Origin: Cacconaster sp045599325
Lineage (GTDB): Bacteria; Bacteroidota; Bacteroidia; Bacteroidales; UBA932
Length of the DNA: 23,073 nt
Direction of reading: 5' to 3'
NCBI GenBank assembly: GCA_045599325.1
Contig: JAZRVT010000032.1
Location: 1 to 23,073, forward strand
Both the position numbers and the translations under genes were made by a program. Every line of letters begins with the position of its first letter. Position 1 is the stretch's first letter. Below the pieces are notes generated by a model. That model was not told the origin of the DNA, searched no databases, and saw only the letters and a program-made list of their open reading frames with translations. Of the stretch, positions 1 to 7,183 are shown one piece after another.

Positions 1-6
1 CGGTTT

Positions 7-27
7 AGTACATTTTCAGTACATTTT
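7..27. repeat. Two direct copies of AGTACATTTT, 11-base period
   Basis: The ten-base word AGTACATTTT occurs at 7-16 and again at 18-27, separated by one C. It lies on the 3' side of the tRNA-Asp gene, which is where integrative elements often recombine. An 11-base period places both copies on the same DNA face, as for a protein-binding site. No recombinase gene is visible here because the window starts at base 1, so a function is only a guess. Confidence 0.4.
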
Positions 28-45
28 TGCGAATTGCCAGATATG

Positions 46-78
46 AAAAATGCCCTACAACATCGTGTAGGGCATTTT
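46..78 (-). terminator. Rho-independent terminator of tRNA-Asp
   Basis: A perfect 13-bp inverted repeat (arms 47-59 and 66-78, loop of six bases 60-65) begins one base after the encoded CCA of the tRNA. Read on the minus strand the stem ends in a run of T. Size, position and the U tract fit an intrinsic terminator for the tRNA transcript. Confidence 0.85.
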
Positions 79-79
79 G

Positions 80-157
80 TGGCGGTGCGGACGAGGCTCG
101 AACTCGCGACCTCCGGCGTGACAGGCCGGCATTCTAACCAAGCTGAACTACCGCACC
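80..157 (-). tRNA. tRNA-Asp, anticodon GTC
   Basis: Reading the minus strand, the acceptor arm GGTGCGG (157-151) pairs with CCGCACC (90-84). The anticodon stem CCGGC/GCCGG encloses the loop CTGTCAC, giving anticodon GTC at 122-120, which reads aspartate codons. The T loop contains the usual GTTCGAG. The discriminator base is G (83), the expected identity base for tRNA-Asp, and CCA is encoded at 82-80. It has its own promoter upstream and a terminator directly downstream, so it appears to be a single-gene unit. Confidence 0.95.
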
Positions 158-177
158 ATTTTCCCGTTTTGGGATTG

Positions 178-208
178 CAAAGATATGCAGTTTTTGTCAG
201 TATCCAAA
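178..208 (-). promoter_or_regulatory. Bacteroidetes-type promoter of tRNA-Asp
   Basis: On the minus strand TTTG (208-205) is followed after 19 bases by TATCTTTG (185-178). This matches the Bacteroidetes consensus of a -33 TTTG and a -7 TAnnTTTG. Transcription should start a few bases beyond 178, leaving a short 5' leader before the tRNA at 157. It is one of the best promoter matches in the window. The remaining bases 186-247 hold only a T-rich stretch and no gene. Confidence 0.8.
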
Positions 209-247
209 AAAAAATTCAATTATTTTTCACACCCGGCAAAAGTTTCC

Positions 248-1237
248 TTAATCGTCCTCCTGGACGTGTATCCAGAAGCAGAGCGGCGCATACTCAGGGA
301 TGGAAGGGTCGCTGCCCGCAGCTCCATACCCAAGGTCGGAGATGAAGAAGCATACAGCGGTCTCACCATAGTTCATATTCCTGATGGCATAGCCGAAACC
401 TTTAACAATGCTGTTCTCTTCGAAGAAGGCCTCCTCTTCTGCCTTGTAGGTGATTGTCAACGGATCGTAGGAGCGGCTGTCGTCATATATCCTGTAGAGT
501 TTGGCCGTGTCCTGGATGTTTGTATCGAAGACCGTCCCGTTCTCGATGAGACGGCCGATATACTCAACTTTGACGTCATCGCCATCACTGACCGTATCCT
601 GAGGGCACTCGACCAGCTTCTTGAGGTAGAACCCTCCACGGAGAGAGTCCAGATACTGGAAGTTCGCATCCTTGAAGTCATTGAGCATCTTCTCCTGCCA
701 GGCAGTGATGTCTGGCACCACATTGTCAACAGAAATATTGTATATCACGTTGGCTTCCTCGTTGTCAGGGAAGGCGTCATAGACAGAAGATTTCACATAT
801 GATGATGCGACAGGGACCACTATCCTGGCGCTGCCGCCGACGCGCAGACCCTTTATGACATCCTCGAGCCCTTCCGGGATAAAGCCCTTGTCCACCCTCC
901 AGATGTCGCTGCCGTAGTACCCGGCATTCTCCAGATTGCCGAGCTGCGCCACCATATCCCTGTTGTTGGTGGATGCGACAGTTCCCTCAAGGTCGGTGCG
1001 CGTGTAGTGCACGAAGACATATGAGGAGTCTGTGACGGCAGCGCCGCTGCCGGAATCCAGCGAAAGTACATACACGCCGGACTGGCGGGCCTGCAGCCCC
1101 GGATAATTGATATTGATCCAAGCCTTGAGGATCCTGTCCTGAGAACTGTCATCAGTTGAAGCGGAAACTGCACAGGACGCTGCAGAGAGACCGACTGCCA
1201 TCAGGAAGGCGAGATACAGAATTCTTGAGTATTTCAT
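248..1237 (-). CDS. Two-domain FKBP-type peptidyl-prolyl isomerase, lipoprotein
   Basis: This 329-residue protein is a predicted FKBP-type cis-trans prolyl isomerase or chaperone in the cell envelope. It starts with a hydrophobic leader ending at Cys22 (SAASC), a slightly atypical lipobox with Ala at -3. Two FKBP-like regions follow, at about 66-175 and 216-326. The second is the more canonical: VEYIGRL, FDTN, IVKGFGYAI, then DLGYG and IPEYAPL near the end. The first is more diverged. I chose the ATG at 1237 over a GTG 21 bases further up because the signal sequence begins there, and only one base separates it from the stop of the upstream gene, which implies coupled translation. It is the last gene of the nrnA-FKBP-FKBP operon. 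In many Bacteroidetes such lipoproteins accompany NrnA, and one relative is called GldI in gliding species; I do not assign that name here. Confidence 0.82.
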   Translation of the reverse strand: MKYSRILYLAFLMAVGLSAASCAVSASTDDSSQDRILKAWININYPGLQARQSGVYVLSLDSGSGAAVTDSSYVFVHYTRTDLEGTVASTNNRDMVAQLGNLENAGYYGSDIWRVDKGFIPEGLEDVIKGLRVGGSARIVVPVASSYVKSSVYDAFPDNEEANVIYNISVDNVVPDITAWQEKMLNDFKDANFQYLDSLRGGFYLKKLVECPQDTVSDGDDVKVEYIGRLIENGTVFDTNIQDTAKLYRIYDDSRSYDPLTITYKAEEEAFFEENSIVKGFGYAIRNMNYGETAVCFFISDLGYGAAGSDPSIPEYAPLCFWIHVQEDD

Positions 1238-1238
1238 A

Positions 1239-1724
1239 TTACCGTGTTTCCTTGACACCTTTTATGAAAATGTCGAACAGCAGAGCCGACTTCTCAGGCA
1301 CCAGGCCGACATTCTCCTTATAATAACCATTCTTCGCGGTGAAGAGCACAAGGCACTCCTCCCCGCCCCTTGCACCTGTCAACCCCCTGTCGAGACCCTC
1401 GACCAGATCGCCCTTGCCGACACGCACCATTGCGCTGTCGAGAGTGACGAACTGCTTTTCAGGTCCGTTAGAGCCCATCACAAAGCCGGCATAGAGGATG
1501 AATGCAGAGTCGCCCTCAGCAATGGCCGGACCCGGACCGGGACTGACGATGACCCGGTTCGACCCTCCGTTGCGCACGACCTGCAGAGAGTCAGGCAGCG
1601 ACGAGATGTAGCTGTCAATCCATCCTTCCTGCGATACGATCAGCGTCTGGATCTCGCTTTCACAGGACGTGATGGCGAGGAAGGCGGCCGCAAGCAGGCA
1701 GATATGTCTCAGGGCGCGATGCAT
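1239..1724 (-). CDS. Short FKBP-type isomerase-like lipoprotein
   Basis: A 161-residue lipoprotein with a clear lipobox (ITSC, Cys21) followed by an acidic CESE stretch. One FKBP-like domain spans about residues 68-157. It shows the family pattern of a hydrophobic strand, a GDLVEGLDRGL helix and a VPEKSALLFDI terminal strand. The usual FKBP active-site loop (AYG) reads GYY, so catalysis is uncertain and a chaperone or scaffold role is possible. A TTG codon at 1745 would extend the protein by seven residues, but the ATG at 1724 gives the better signal peptide. It lies 31 bases after nrnA and one base before the larger FKBP gene, so the three are probably cotranscribed. Confidence 0.78.
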   Translation of the reverse strand: MHRALRHICLLAAAFLAITSCESEIQTLIVSQEGWIDSYISSLPDSLQVVRNGGSNRVIVSPGPGPAIAEGDSAFILYAGFVMGSNGPEKQFVTLDSAMVRVGKGDLVEGLDRGLTGARGGEECLVLFTAKNGYYKENVGLVPEKSALLFDIFIKGVKETR

Positions 1725-1755
1725 AAAACCTGCGAATTTAAGCAAAACCTATGCC

Positions 1756-2787
1756 TTATGAAAATTTAATTTCATCGAGCCATTCGGCGAGCGACCTCTC
1801 AAAATATGCAGGCACTTCGTCTATCGGCATATAGAGCCTGCCTCCGGAGGCGTTGCGGTGACCGCCGCCGTTGAAATACTTCTTTGCGAAGCTGTTCACG
1901 TCAACCTCGCCTTTAGACCTGAGGGACACTCTTATATACTTCCCGTCGAAGTTCTCTGTGAAGAGCGCGCTGACCCTGACCGAACTTATCGAAAGCGGGA
2001 TATTGACAAAGCCCTCGCTGTCGCCGGGCTTGAACTCATAGAAGTCCTTCTCCTCATTGGAGAGAGTCATATAGGCGGCATAATCGCCGACAATCCGCAG
2101 ATTGTCCTTCACCAGATGGCCCATAAGGCGGGTGCGCGGGATAGAATAGCAGTGGAGTATCTTCTCCTGAAGGTCATCCTTGTCGACTCCGCGGGCAATG
2201 AGCCTGGCCGCCATCTCGAAGGTGGAAGGGACTACGGAGTTGGAGAAGTTGTTGGTGTCGGTCATCATCCCGACATAAATGGCCTCGGCGCATTTCATCG
2301 GCAGCTTCTGTACGTCGCCGCATATATCCGGCAAATTCATCAACACCCAGAAGAGCAGTTCGCAGGCAGAGGACACTTCGATGCAGGAGAAAACCAGGTC
2401 GAAGCAGTCCCTTTCAGGATTGAGATGATGGTCGATCAGGACTTTATGTCCTCCGGCAGTGAGGATAGACTCCTCGAGGTATTCCGAGCGCGAGAGCCTG
2501 TTGAAGTCGAGGCAGACGACAAGGTCAGCGGCAGCCACGGCGGCACGTGCGCCTTCCACGTCTTCCTCTACGACACGGATGGGGAACTCCACGGGATTGA
2601 GGAACTCCATGCTGTCGGGATATGCGCTCGGGAGAAGTATCACGGGACTGAGCCCGCGGGAGGCGAAATAATGGGCGGCAGCGACCACGCTTCCCACCGA
2701 ATCGCCGTCAGGGTTGAAATGGCCGATCAGGACCACTTTTGAGGAGGCCTTGATCAATCTCTCGAATTCTGAAGTGTCGACAATCAT
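1756..2787 (-). CDS. nrnA: DHH/DHHA1 phosphoesterase, NrnA-like nanoRNase/pAp phosphatase
   Basis: At 343 residues this has the normal length of the NrnA family. These Mn-dependent enzymes degrade oligoribonucleotides of a few bases and dephosphorylate pAp in the cytoplasm. Metal-ligand motifs are in order: HFNPDGD (23-29), the aspartate in VCLDF (94), the namesake DHH (119-121) and the aspartate in MTDTNN (177). The DHHA1 substrate-binding motif GGGHRNASGG lies at 307-316. The ATG at 2787 starts directly before a well-conserved N terminus. It is the first gene of a three-gene minus-strand operon with two FKBP lipoproteins. A TAAATTTG box at 2818-2811 lies upstream. Whether it prefers nanoRNA or pAp cannot be told from sequence alone. 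Confidence 0.88.
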   Translation of the reverse strand: MIVDTSEFERLIKASSKVVLIGHFNPDGDSVGSVVAAAHYFASRGLSPVILLPSAYPDSMEFLNPVEFPIRVVEEDVEGARAAVAAADLVVCLDFNRLSRSEYLEESILTAGGHKVLIDHHLNPERDCFDLVFSCIEVSSACELLFWVLMNLPDICGDVQKLPMKCAEAIYVGMMTDTNNFSNSVVPSTFEMAARLIARGVDKDDLQEKILHCYSIPRTRLMGHLVKDNLRIVGDYAAYMTLSNEEKDFYEFKPGDSEGFVNIPLSISSVRVSALFTENFDGKYIRVSLRSKGEVDVNSFAKKYFNGGGHRNASGGRLYMPIDEVPAYFERSLAEWLDEIKFS

Positions 2788-2810
2788 CTGTCCCGGACAT
2801 TTTTGCTCTG

Positions 2811-2818
2811 CAAATTTA
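2811..2818 (-). promoter_or_regulatory. Possible -7 box for the nrnA operon
   Basis: TAAATTTG on the minus strand matches TAnnTTTG exactly and lies 24 bases before the nrnA start. I could not find a TTTG at the expected 19-21 bases upstream of it, so this rests on the -7 element and position only. Confidence 0.45.
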
Positions 2819-2824
2819 AAAAAT

Positions 2825-2856
2825 ATTGCAAGAGCTAAATATATTTTTTACTTTTG
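2825..2856 (+). promoter_or_regulatory. Promoter for the 2906-4538 gene set
   Basis: ATTG (2825-2828), a 20-base spacer and TACTTTTG (2849-2856) fit the Bacteroidetes promoter pattern. Transcription would begin near 2860 and leave a leader of about 45 bases, rich in A and lacking an SD. It diverges from the nrnA promoter within the same 118-bp gap. Confidence 0.65.
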
Positions 2857-2905
2857 TAGGTCATTAAAGGCACTGTGCAAACCAGACAATTAAAAAATTA
2901 ACCAT

Positions 2906-3610
2906 ATGAGAAAAATTTTAACCTATTTCGTTTTTCCAGTAGCAATCATCGTTCTGGCCTTCTTCCTTTACAAAAGCATCAATGAGCCTGTAAAGTTCAA
3001 CAAGGAGAGAAGCTACCGCGAATCAGTGGCAATTGAGCAGATGAAGGACATCCGCACCCTTCAGGTTGCATTCAAGGACACCTACGGCCACTATGCTCCT
3101 GTAATGGACTCCCTCATCGACTTCTACAACAACGGCAAGATCACCATTATGAAGAGTGTCGGTCTGGCAGATGACTCAACATTCATCAAGCACACCCAGG
3201 TTGCAAGGGAAGCCATCGTCAAGGCAAACAGAGGCATCAAGGAGAAACAGATCAACGAGAAACTCTACGCTATGAGCGAGGCAGGTGACAAGTATATCAT
3301 CGCAAGCAAGGAAATGCCTGTAAACGTAAAGGACACCCTCTTCAACAACAAGGCGTTCGACCCTGAGAAGCTCCGCTACATTCCGTTCTCAGAAGGCGAC
3401 ACAGTCATCATGCAGACCATCGTAAAGCAGGTTTCAGGCGTGGATGTCCCTCTGTTCCAGGCTCAGATGCCTTTCAACTCCCTCCTCAAGGGCCTTGACC
3501 ACCAGCAGATTGTCAACCTCAACTTCGAAAGGACTGACACTGACCGCTACCCTGGCCTTATGGTAGGTTCCATCGAGAACGCGAACAACAACGCCGGCAA
3601 CTGGGAATAG
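2906..3610 (+). CDS. Conserved Bacteroidetes protein with N-terminal membrane anchor, function unknown
   Basis: This 234-residue protein has one hydrophobic segment at about residues 7-24 after a short basic start, and then a long soluble part. It is probably an inner-membrane protein with a periplasmic domain. After the anchor comes a helix containing MKDIRTLQVAF and then a TYGHYAP motif. That pattern (helix, then a G-x-Y turn) recalls the start of pseudopilins, but there is no prepilin peptidase site, so this is resemblance only. I recognise the family as a conserved Bacteroidetes type often found before DUF3822 and rsmD, but know no function. Its stop overlaps the next start by one base (TAGTG), suggesting coupling. 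Start: ATG preceded by an A-rich leader, no SD. Confidence 0.75.
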   Translation: MRKILTYFVFPVAIIVLAFFLYKSINEPVKFNKERSYRESVAIEQMKDIRTLQVAFKDTYGHYAPVMDSLIDFYNNGKITIMKSVGLADDSTFIKHTQVAREAIVKANRGIKEKQINEKLYAMSEAGDKYIIASKEMPVNVKDTLFNNKAFDPEKLRYIPFSEGDTVIMQTIVKQVSGVDVPLFQAQMPFNSLLKGLDHQQIVNLNFERTDTDRYPGLMVGSIENANNNAGNWE

Positions 3611-4011
3611 TGTTCAAGCACACTCTCGTTCCTGAAGAGTACTTCTCCACCGCAGCCGCATCTAAGATTCTTGCAAGCGTGGCTGTTCCGGAGAAAGGCA
3701 CCCGGACAAGATACAAAGAACTGCCTCGATTCAAGGCAGTTCTTGTTTATTCCGGGGAGGAGTCCCGTGCCTCGCTGCTGGAGACAGTCATCAACGCCTC
3801 CGCCGACGGGGCTCTGGAGAAGCCGGAGAGGCACTGCGCGGTGATGAGGTTCTCTGATGGAGAGGCCGACGTGGCAGTCTCGTTAGGAGAAAGGCTGCTT
3901 CTGGCCTGCACCTACCCTGCGCAGGACCGGACCACTGCTGAATATTTCCTCTACGCTGCCATCGGCCAGCTTGAGGCAGACCCGAAGAAGACACAGATCA
4001 TCACGCTATGA
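3610..4011 (+). CDS. Miniature DUF3822-like protein
   Basis: A 133-residue protein that resembles the core of the Bacteroidetes DUF3822 family, which normally has about 260-280 residues. Recognisable parts are TLVPEEYF near the start and, near the end, a stretch with GERLLLACTYP followed by TTAEYFLYAAIGQLEADP. The latter matches the family pattern of G-x-LLL-N-x-F/Y, then YYLL and QL. The N-terminal third and about the last 60 residues of typical members are absent. The start is GTG (3610), overlapping the previous stop by one base; no in-frame ATG occurs before 3843. The end overlaps rsmD in an ATGA junction. Both junctions are intact, so the short form looks like a functioning gene rather than a decaying one. 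Function unknown. Confidence 0.7.
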   Translation: MFKHTLVPEEYFSTAAASKILASVAVPEKGTRTRYKELPRFKAVLVYSGEESRASLLETVINASADGALEKPERHCAVMRFSDGEADVAVSLGERLLLACTYPAQDRTTAEYFLYAAIGQLEADPKKTQIITL

Positions 4012-4538
4012 GGATAATAGGCGGCACGCTCAAAGGCAGGTCAATCAATCCCCCGGCAGGCTACAAGGCCCGACCGACCACCGACTTTGCAAAGGAGGGA
4101 CTTTTCAACTCACTCCAGAACGAATTCGACTTTGAAGATGTGTCCGTGCTGGACCTCTTCGGAGGCACCGGCAGCATTTCGATGGAATTTGCATCCCGAG
4201 GCTGCCCCGACATCGTCTGCGTGGAGATGGCTCCCGCCAACTCCACTTTCATTTCCAGGACCGCGGCCTCATTCGGCATCAAGGGGATGAAGGTGGTCCA
4301 CAACAATGTCTTCGACTTCCTGGAGATCTGCTCCAGGCAGTTCGACATAGTCTTCGCCGACCCTCCGTATGCAATCGACGGGCTTGACACAATCCCTGAC
4401 AAAGTGTTCTCAAAAGAGATACTCTCCGGCAACGGATACCTGATTCTGGAGCATCCGGCCGAATACTCATTCAAGGAGCATCCGCACTTCGTCAAGGAGA
4501 AGAAGTACGGCAACGTCCACTTCAGCTGGTTCGAATAG
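4008..4538 (+). CDS. rsmD: 16S rRNA (guanine-966-N2)-methyltransferase RsmD
   Basis: RsmD uses S-adenosylmethionine to methylate guanine 966 of 16S rRNA during 30S assembly. The 176-residue length is normal. Motifs in order: RPTTDFAKEGLFN (22-34), characteristic of the family; the SAM-binding DLFGGTG (49-55); an acidic residue in CVEM; and the catalytic DPPY (118-121). The start overlaps the mini-DUF3822 stop by four bases (ATGA), so translation is coupled. The gene ends two bases before the end of the convergent lipid kinase, with no visible terminator. Confidence 0.93.
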   Translation: MRIIGGTLKGRSINPPAGYKARPTTDFAKEGLFNSLQNEFDFEDVSVLDLFGGTGSISMEFASRGCPDIVCVEMAPANSTFISRTAASFGIKGMKVVHNNVFDFLEICSRQFDIVFADPPYAIDGLDTIPDKVFSKEILSGNGYLILEHPAEYSFKEHPHFVKEKKYGNVHFSWFE

Positions 4539-4540
4539 TC

Positions 4541-5482
4541 CTACAGGTTGGAAACGACCTTGATGGCCGACGGCATCAGCTCAATCCTGACCGGTGTGTT
4601 GCCCACAGATTCGCCGTCCACTTCCATATAGGAGTCAGGAGAGGCAGTGATCTCTATCACTTTCCCGCGGGTGTGCGCCACCTCATCCTTGAAAGAAAGG
4701 ATAGTTCCCTTGAATAGAGACGGTATCTTGGTGATGAACTTCAGCTTGGGCAGATCCTTCACCACTGTGATGTCGATGAGTCCGTCGTCGAAAAGAGCCT
4801 CCGGTGTCTGCATCATTCCGCCGCCGCAATATTTGCCGATGCCCAATGCGACAGAGAACGCCGGGTCTGAGAAGAATTCCGCCCCATCGACTCTGATAGT
4901 GAAATTCTGGCTCTTATAAAAAAGGAATCCCTTGAGGAGACACTTGTAATACTGTTTGTCGCCTGCCTTGCCACGGGTCTTTTCTATGTCGAAACGATGG
5001 CAGACCTCAGAGTCGAAGCCGAGACCTCCGATGTTGATCATATAGCGGCGGTGGGGCGCACCGTACATCAACGAATCGACTCTTGCCACATCCTGAACCC
5101 TGACACGCTTCTCATAGCCGTCGAGCAGGCCGACTGCTTCTGCATAATCGCGGGGAATCTTATGGAGGCGTGACCAGTCATTGCCTGAACCCACCGGAAT
5201 CAGTGCAAGAGTCACCTCGGAAGTCGGAACCACGTTCTGCGAGCAGATACCGTTGAGCACCTCGTGCATCGCGCCGTCACCGCCGACCACTAAGATATTG
5301 CGGCAGCCCTCTTCCAAGGCTTCAACTGCGAGTTCAATGGCGTGGCCTGCGTGACCGGTAATCCTTTCAGAATAATCAATTCCATTCTTCCTGAGCATTT
5401 CTGCAATCCCGGGCCAGTCGGCAAGCGCTTTTCCGCCTCCGGACATTCTGCTCACAATTACTCTCCAGACTGTATCTGTCAT
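4541..5482 (-). CDS. Diacylglycerol/lipid kinase family protein (DgkB/YegS-like)
   Basis: A 313-residue member of the DAGK catalytic superfamily, which phosphorylates lipid alcohols such as diacylglycerol or sphingoid bases with ATP at the inner membrane face. It has the nucleotide-binding VVGGDGAMHEVLNGI (GGDG at 67-70), PVGSGNDW (96-103), and the conserved C-terminal region with a DGLID motif. The early NPxSGGGK motif is altered to SRMSGGGK. I chose the ATG at 5482. A TTG 54 bases upstream would lie inside the promoter itself. The substrate is unknown; in this phylum sphingolipid-related lipids are possible but not shown. It is transcribed alone, divergent from parA. Confidence 0.85.
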   Translation of the reverse strand: MTDTVWRVIVSRMSGGGKALADWPGIAEMLRKNGIDYSERITGHAGHAIELAVEALEEGCRNILVVGGDGAMHEVLNGICSQNVVPTSEVTLALIPVGSGNDWSRLHKIPRDYAEAVGLLDGYEKRVRVQDVARVDSLMYGAPHRRYMINIGGLGFDSEVCHRFDIEKTRGKAGDKQYYKCLLKGFLFYKSQNFTIRVDGAEFFSDPAFSVALGIGKYCGGGMMQTPEALFDDGLIDITVVKDLPKLKFITKIPSLFKGTILSFKDEVAHTRGKVIEITASPDSYMEVDGESVGNTPVRIELMPSAIKVVSNL

Positions 5483-5506
5483 CAAGGTGTCTAGGTTTTG
5501 AATGCG

Positions 5507-5537
5507 CAAAATTAGTACAAAGGAAGTTAAATCCAAA
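5507..5537 (-). promoter_or_regulatory. Promoter of the lipid kinase gene
   Basis: On the minus strand TTTG (5537-5534), a 19-base spacer and TAATTTTG (5514-5507) match the Bacteroidetes consensus. The transcript would start near 5503, about 20 bases before the ATG at 5482. This position rules out the upstream TTG at 5536 as the start codon. Confidence 0.75.
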
Positions 5538-5551
5538 ATCCAAAGTTTTTG

Positions 5552-5559
5552 TATATTTG
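5552..5559 (+). promoter_or_regulatory. -7 box of parA, very close to the start codon
   Basis: TATATTTG matches TAnnTTTG exactly and ends only six bases before the parA ATG at 5566. If used, transcription starts at or within a few bases of the ATG, giving a leaderless or nearly leaderless mRNA. No TTTG occurs at the expected -33 distance. Confidence 0.55.
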
Positions 5560-5565
5560 CGGAAT

Positions 5566-6333
5566 ATGGGAAAAATTATCGCAATCGCAAACCAGAAGGG
5601 CGGAGTGGGCAAAACCACCACGGCGATCAACCTTGCAGCATCGTTTGCCGTCCTTGAACGCAAGACTCTCATCATTGATGCAGACCCTCAGGCAAATACA
5701 ACCTCAGGACTCAATTTCGACCCTGACTCGGAGCTCGGCAAGACCCTCTACGAAGTGCTTGTCGGAGAGACCGGCATAGCAGAGACAGTAATGGACACCG
5801 AACTGCCATGCCTCAAGGCCATCACCTCCCACATCAACCTTGTGGGTGCGGAGATTGAGATGCTCTCAGCCGACGATAGGGAGACTGTGCTCAAGAATGC
5901 ACTCGACAGTCTGCGCGACGAATACGACTACATAGTGATCGACTGCGCCCCGTCGCTCGGTCTTATCACCATCAATGTCCTGACGGCGGCCGACAGCGTG
6001 ATTATCCCTGTACAGCCGGAATATTTCGCACTGGAGGGACTCGGAAAGCTGCTGAACACCATCAAGATTGTTCAGAACCGCCTCAACCCGGTCCTTTCCA
6101 TCGAAGGATTCCTCTTCACGATGTTCGACAGCCGCCTCAGACTGCACAGCCAGGTGGTGGAAGAGGTCGAAAAACATTTTCCGGGCATGGCTTTTGAAAC
6201 GACCATCACCCGCAATGTCAGACTCAGCGAGGCTCCTTCCTACGGGAAGCCGGCGATATTGTATGATGCAAACTGCTCAGGAGCGAACAATTACCTCGCC
6301 CTGGCACAGGAGATACTCAAAAGAAACTCATAA
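5566..6333 (+). CDS. parA: Chromosome-partitioning ATPase ParA (Soj)
   Basis: This 255-residue ATPase forms ATP-dependent dimers on nucleoid DNA and moves ParB-parS complexes to segregate chromosomes. It carries the deviant Walker A KGGVGKTTTA near the N terminus (two lysines as in MinD/ParA), DADPQ in the A' region, the Walker B-like YIVIDCAPSLG and the conserved VIIPVQPEYFALEGL. The ATG at 5566 is preferred over a TTG at 5557, which falls within the -7 box. Its stop overlaps the parB start by one base (TAATG), the classical coupling of the pair. The short, chromosome-type length and the neighbouring cell-wall genes indicate the chromosomal copy rather than a plasmid one. Confidence 0.95.
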   Translation: MGKIIAIANQKGGVGKTTTAINLAASFAVLERKTLIIDADPQANTTSGLNFDPDSELGKTLYEVLVGETGIAETVMDTELPCLKAITSHINLVGAEIEMLSADDRETVLKNALDSLRDEYDYIVIDCAPSLGLITINVLTAADSVIIPVQPEYFALEGLGKLLNTIKIVQNRLNPVLSIEGFLFTMFDSRLRLHSQVVEEVEKHFPGMAFETTITRNVRLSEAPSYGKPAILYDANCSGANNYLALAQEILKRNS

Positions 6334-7175
6334 TGGCTCAAAGATCAGCATTGGGAAAGGGGCTCGGCGCACTGCTGCCGCCAAGTCCTGCGGCGGTGAG
6401 CGAGATTCCGCTCTCCAAAATCAAGGTCAACCCGTTCCAGCCGCGTCAGGACTTCGACGAAGAGGCCCTTCAGGAACTCGCCGAATCAATAAGGACTCTC
6501 GGCATCATCCAGCCTCTGACCCTGCGTCAGGACGGCCTTGACAGCTATCAGATCATCAGTGGCGAACGCCGCTACCGCGCAGCCAGGATTGCAGGGCTCA
6601 AGAGTGTGCCTGCCTACGTGCGCAAGGCGGATGACCGCGCGATGCTCGAGATGGCAATCGTGGAGAACATACAGAGAGAGGACCTCGACGCAATAGAGAC
6701 CGCCCTCAGCTTCCAGCGTCTGATTGACGAGTGCGGCCTTACCCAGGAGGAGATGGCCGGACGGGTCGGCAAGAAGAGAGCCACTGTCACCAACTACCTG
6801 AGACTGCTGCGGCTTCCTGACGAAATCCAGAAAGCCGTCAAGACCGGGGAAATCTCAACAGGCCACGCCAAGGTGCTCCTCTCGGTCGAAGACCCGGAGC
6901 TCCAGAAGACCCTTTGCAGAGGCACAGTCCAGGGCGACTGGTCGGTAAGGGCGCTTGAGCAGAAGGTCCAGGCTGCCGCAAGGCAGGGAACCCCGTCACC
7001 GGCTCCTGCCGCAGAACCTCTGCCAGAACTGTTCGCCACACTGTCAGACAAGGTCGGGAAACATTTCCGCAACCATATCGCCGTGAAGCGCAACTCACGC
7101 GGCGGCGGGTCCATCACCATCCGCTTCGACAACGAAGACCAGGTCAGGGAATTCCTCGGAACGATTAAAGAATAG
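6333..7175 (+). CDS. parB: Chromosome-partitioning protein ParB (Spo0J)
   Basis: A 280-residue CTP-dependent DNA clamp that loads at parS sites and spreads along DNA. The N terminus has the usual LGKGLGALL segment that contacts ParA. The CTP-binding part includes NPFQPR (33-38), GERRYRA (77-83) and ENIQREDL (111-118). The parS-binding helix-turn-helix lies at about 135-160 (LTQEEMAGRVGKKRATVTNYLRLL). A proline/alanine-rich linker around 215-230 leads to a C-terminal dimerisation domain. The start overlaps parA by one base. I looked for the parS palindrome around CACGTG cores in the window and saw no complete site. Confidence 0.95.
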   Translation: MAQRSALGKGLGALLPPSPAAVSEIPLSKIKVNPFQPRQDFDEEALQELAESIRTLGIIQPLTLRQDGLDSYQIISGERRYRAARIAGLKSVPAYVRKADDRAMLEMAIVENIQREDLDAIETALSFQRLIDECGLTQEEMAGRVGKKRATVTNYLRLLRLPDEIQKAVKTGEISTGHAKVLLSVEDPELQKTLCRGTVQGDWSVRALEQKVQAAARQGTPSPAPAAEPLPELFATLSDKVGKHFRNHIAVKRNSRGGGSITIRFDNEDQVREFLGTIKE

Positions 7176-7183
7176 ACCTCCCC

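Noticed and set aside
1858..2742. Plus-strand open frame of about 294 codons
   Set aside because: Antisense to nrnA, which has all metal-binding motifs. No start context or promoter supports it.
5483..5536. Longer lipid kinase from a TTG start
   Set aside because: The TTG sits within the -33 box of the best-matching promoter, so it would not be transcribed from it.
5566..7175. A parS site near parAB
   Set aside because: I looked at CACGTG cores (for example near 2542, 10634, 18650 and 18992). None extends to the full GTTTCACGTGAAAC-type palindrome. A motif search of the whole genome would be needed.
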